A DNA stretch of 32,544 nucleotides from Phormidium tenue FACHB-886 (GTDB taxonomy: Bacteria > Cyanobacteriota > Cyanobacteriia > Elainellales > Elainellaceae). Below the pieces are notes generated by a model that was given only the letters and a program-made list of their open reading frames with translations, had not been told where the DNA came from and ran no database searches. Where the stretch lies: NCBI RefSeq assembly GCF_014764505.1, contig NZ_JACXWX010000059.1, positions 1 to 32,544 on the forward strand. The letters run 5' to 3'. Position 1 is the first letter of the stretch; every line of letters begins with the position of its first letter. The position numbers were made by a program, and so were the translations under genes. Positions 32,458 to 32,544 of the stretch are shown here, piece by piece.

Positions 32458-32544
32458 ACCGGGGTGAGAGGGAAATTGATTCATCATCATCATGGTTCAC
32501 CCTCCTGGAATTGGCGCTAAGGTTGAGCTATAGCGTCTGGCAAG
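32458..32544. other. Non-coding sequence after drmMI break, possible IS end
   Basis: The last 87 bases do not continue drmMI in any frame. The abrupt end of similarity near 32440 suggests the end of an insertion sequence or a deletion junction. Too little sequence is present to identify terminal repeats. Confidence 0.35.

Noticed and set aside
1-32544. tRNA or rRNA genes
   Set aside because: No cloverleaf with TTCRANYC-type arm or rRNA segment was recognised on either strand.

Overview
The window comes from a cyanobacterium, probably filamentous. The palindrome GCGATCGC (HIP1) recurs across the cargo and flanks, and the protein families are typical of Leptolyngbya- or Nostoc-like genomes. 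I cannot name the species. Almost everything after about position 1455 looks like accessory DNA.

Bases 1-1455 are host-like sequence ending in a membrane-anchored alpha/beta hydrolase whose C-terminus is cut by three 20-bp tandem repeats (1455-1514). These look like transposase-binding sites at the end of a Tn7-like element. Next come tnsA, tnsB, tnsC and a short tniQ (1554-7885). Further along are cas6, cas8, cas7 and cas5 of the MYXAN (I-B) type (14738-18548) and a three-repeat CRISPR array (about 18794-18967). There is no cas3, cas1 or cas2. This is a type I-B CRISPR-associated transposon (CAST): a nuclease-free Cascade finds the target and hands it to TniQ-TnsC, which recruits TnsA/TnsB. 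Only one TniQ-family protein is visible, whereas characterised I-B CASTs carry a second one (TnsD). The distal transposon end was not found.

Between the tns and cas modules lies cargo (8058-14354). It comprises a minus-strand five-gene operon built around a GmrSD-like DUF262/HNH nuclease, and a small ribbon-helix-helix protein gene with iterated operators. It also holds a roughly 1-kb stretch without ORFs that contains diverged tandem repeats and a loxP-like inverted repeat, followed by a tyrosine-recombinase-like gene that may be frame-disrupted.

Downstream of the CRISPR array is a defence island (19291-32544). It contains an XRE/ImmA-IrrE/PIN trio and a Shedu-like nuclease interrupted by an in-frame amber codon. 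A BpsA-like methyltransferase is paired with an 'FWG' protein whose paralogue sits 3 kb away. A WYL repressor diverges from a DISARM locus with drmD, an uncharacterised 558-aa protein and a drmMI gene cut short near 32440. Whether this island is CAST cargo or neighbouring host DNA depends on the unseen second transposon end.
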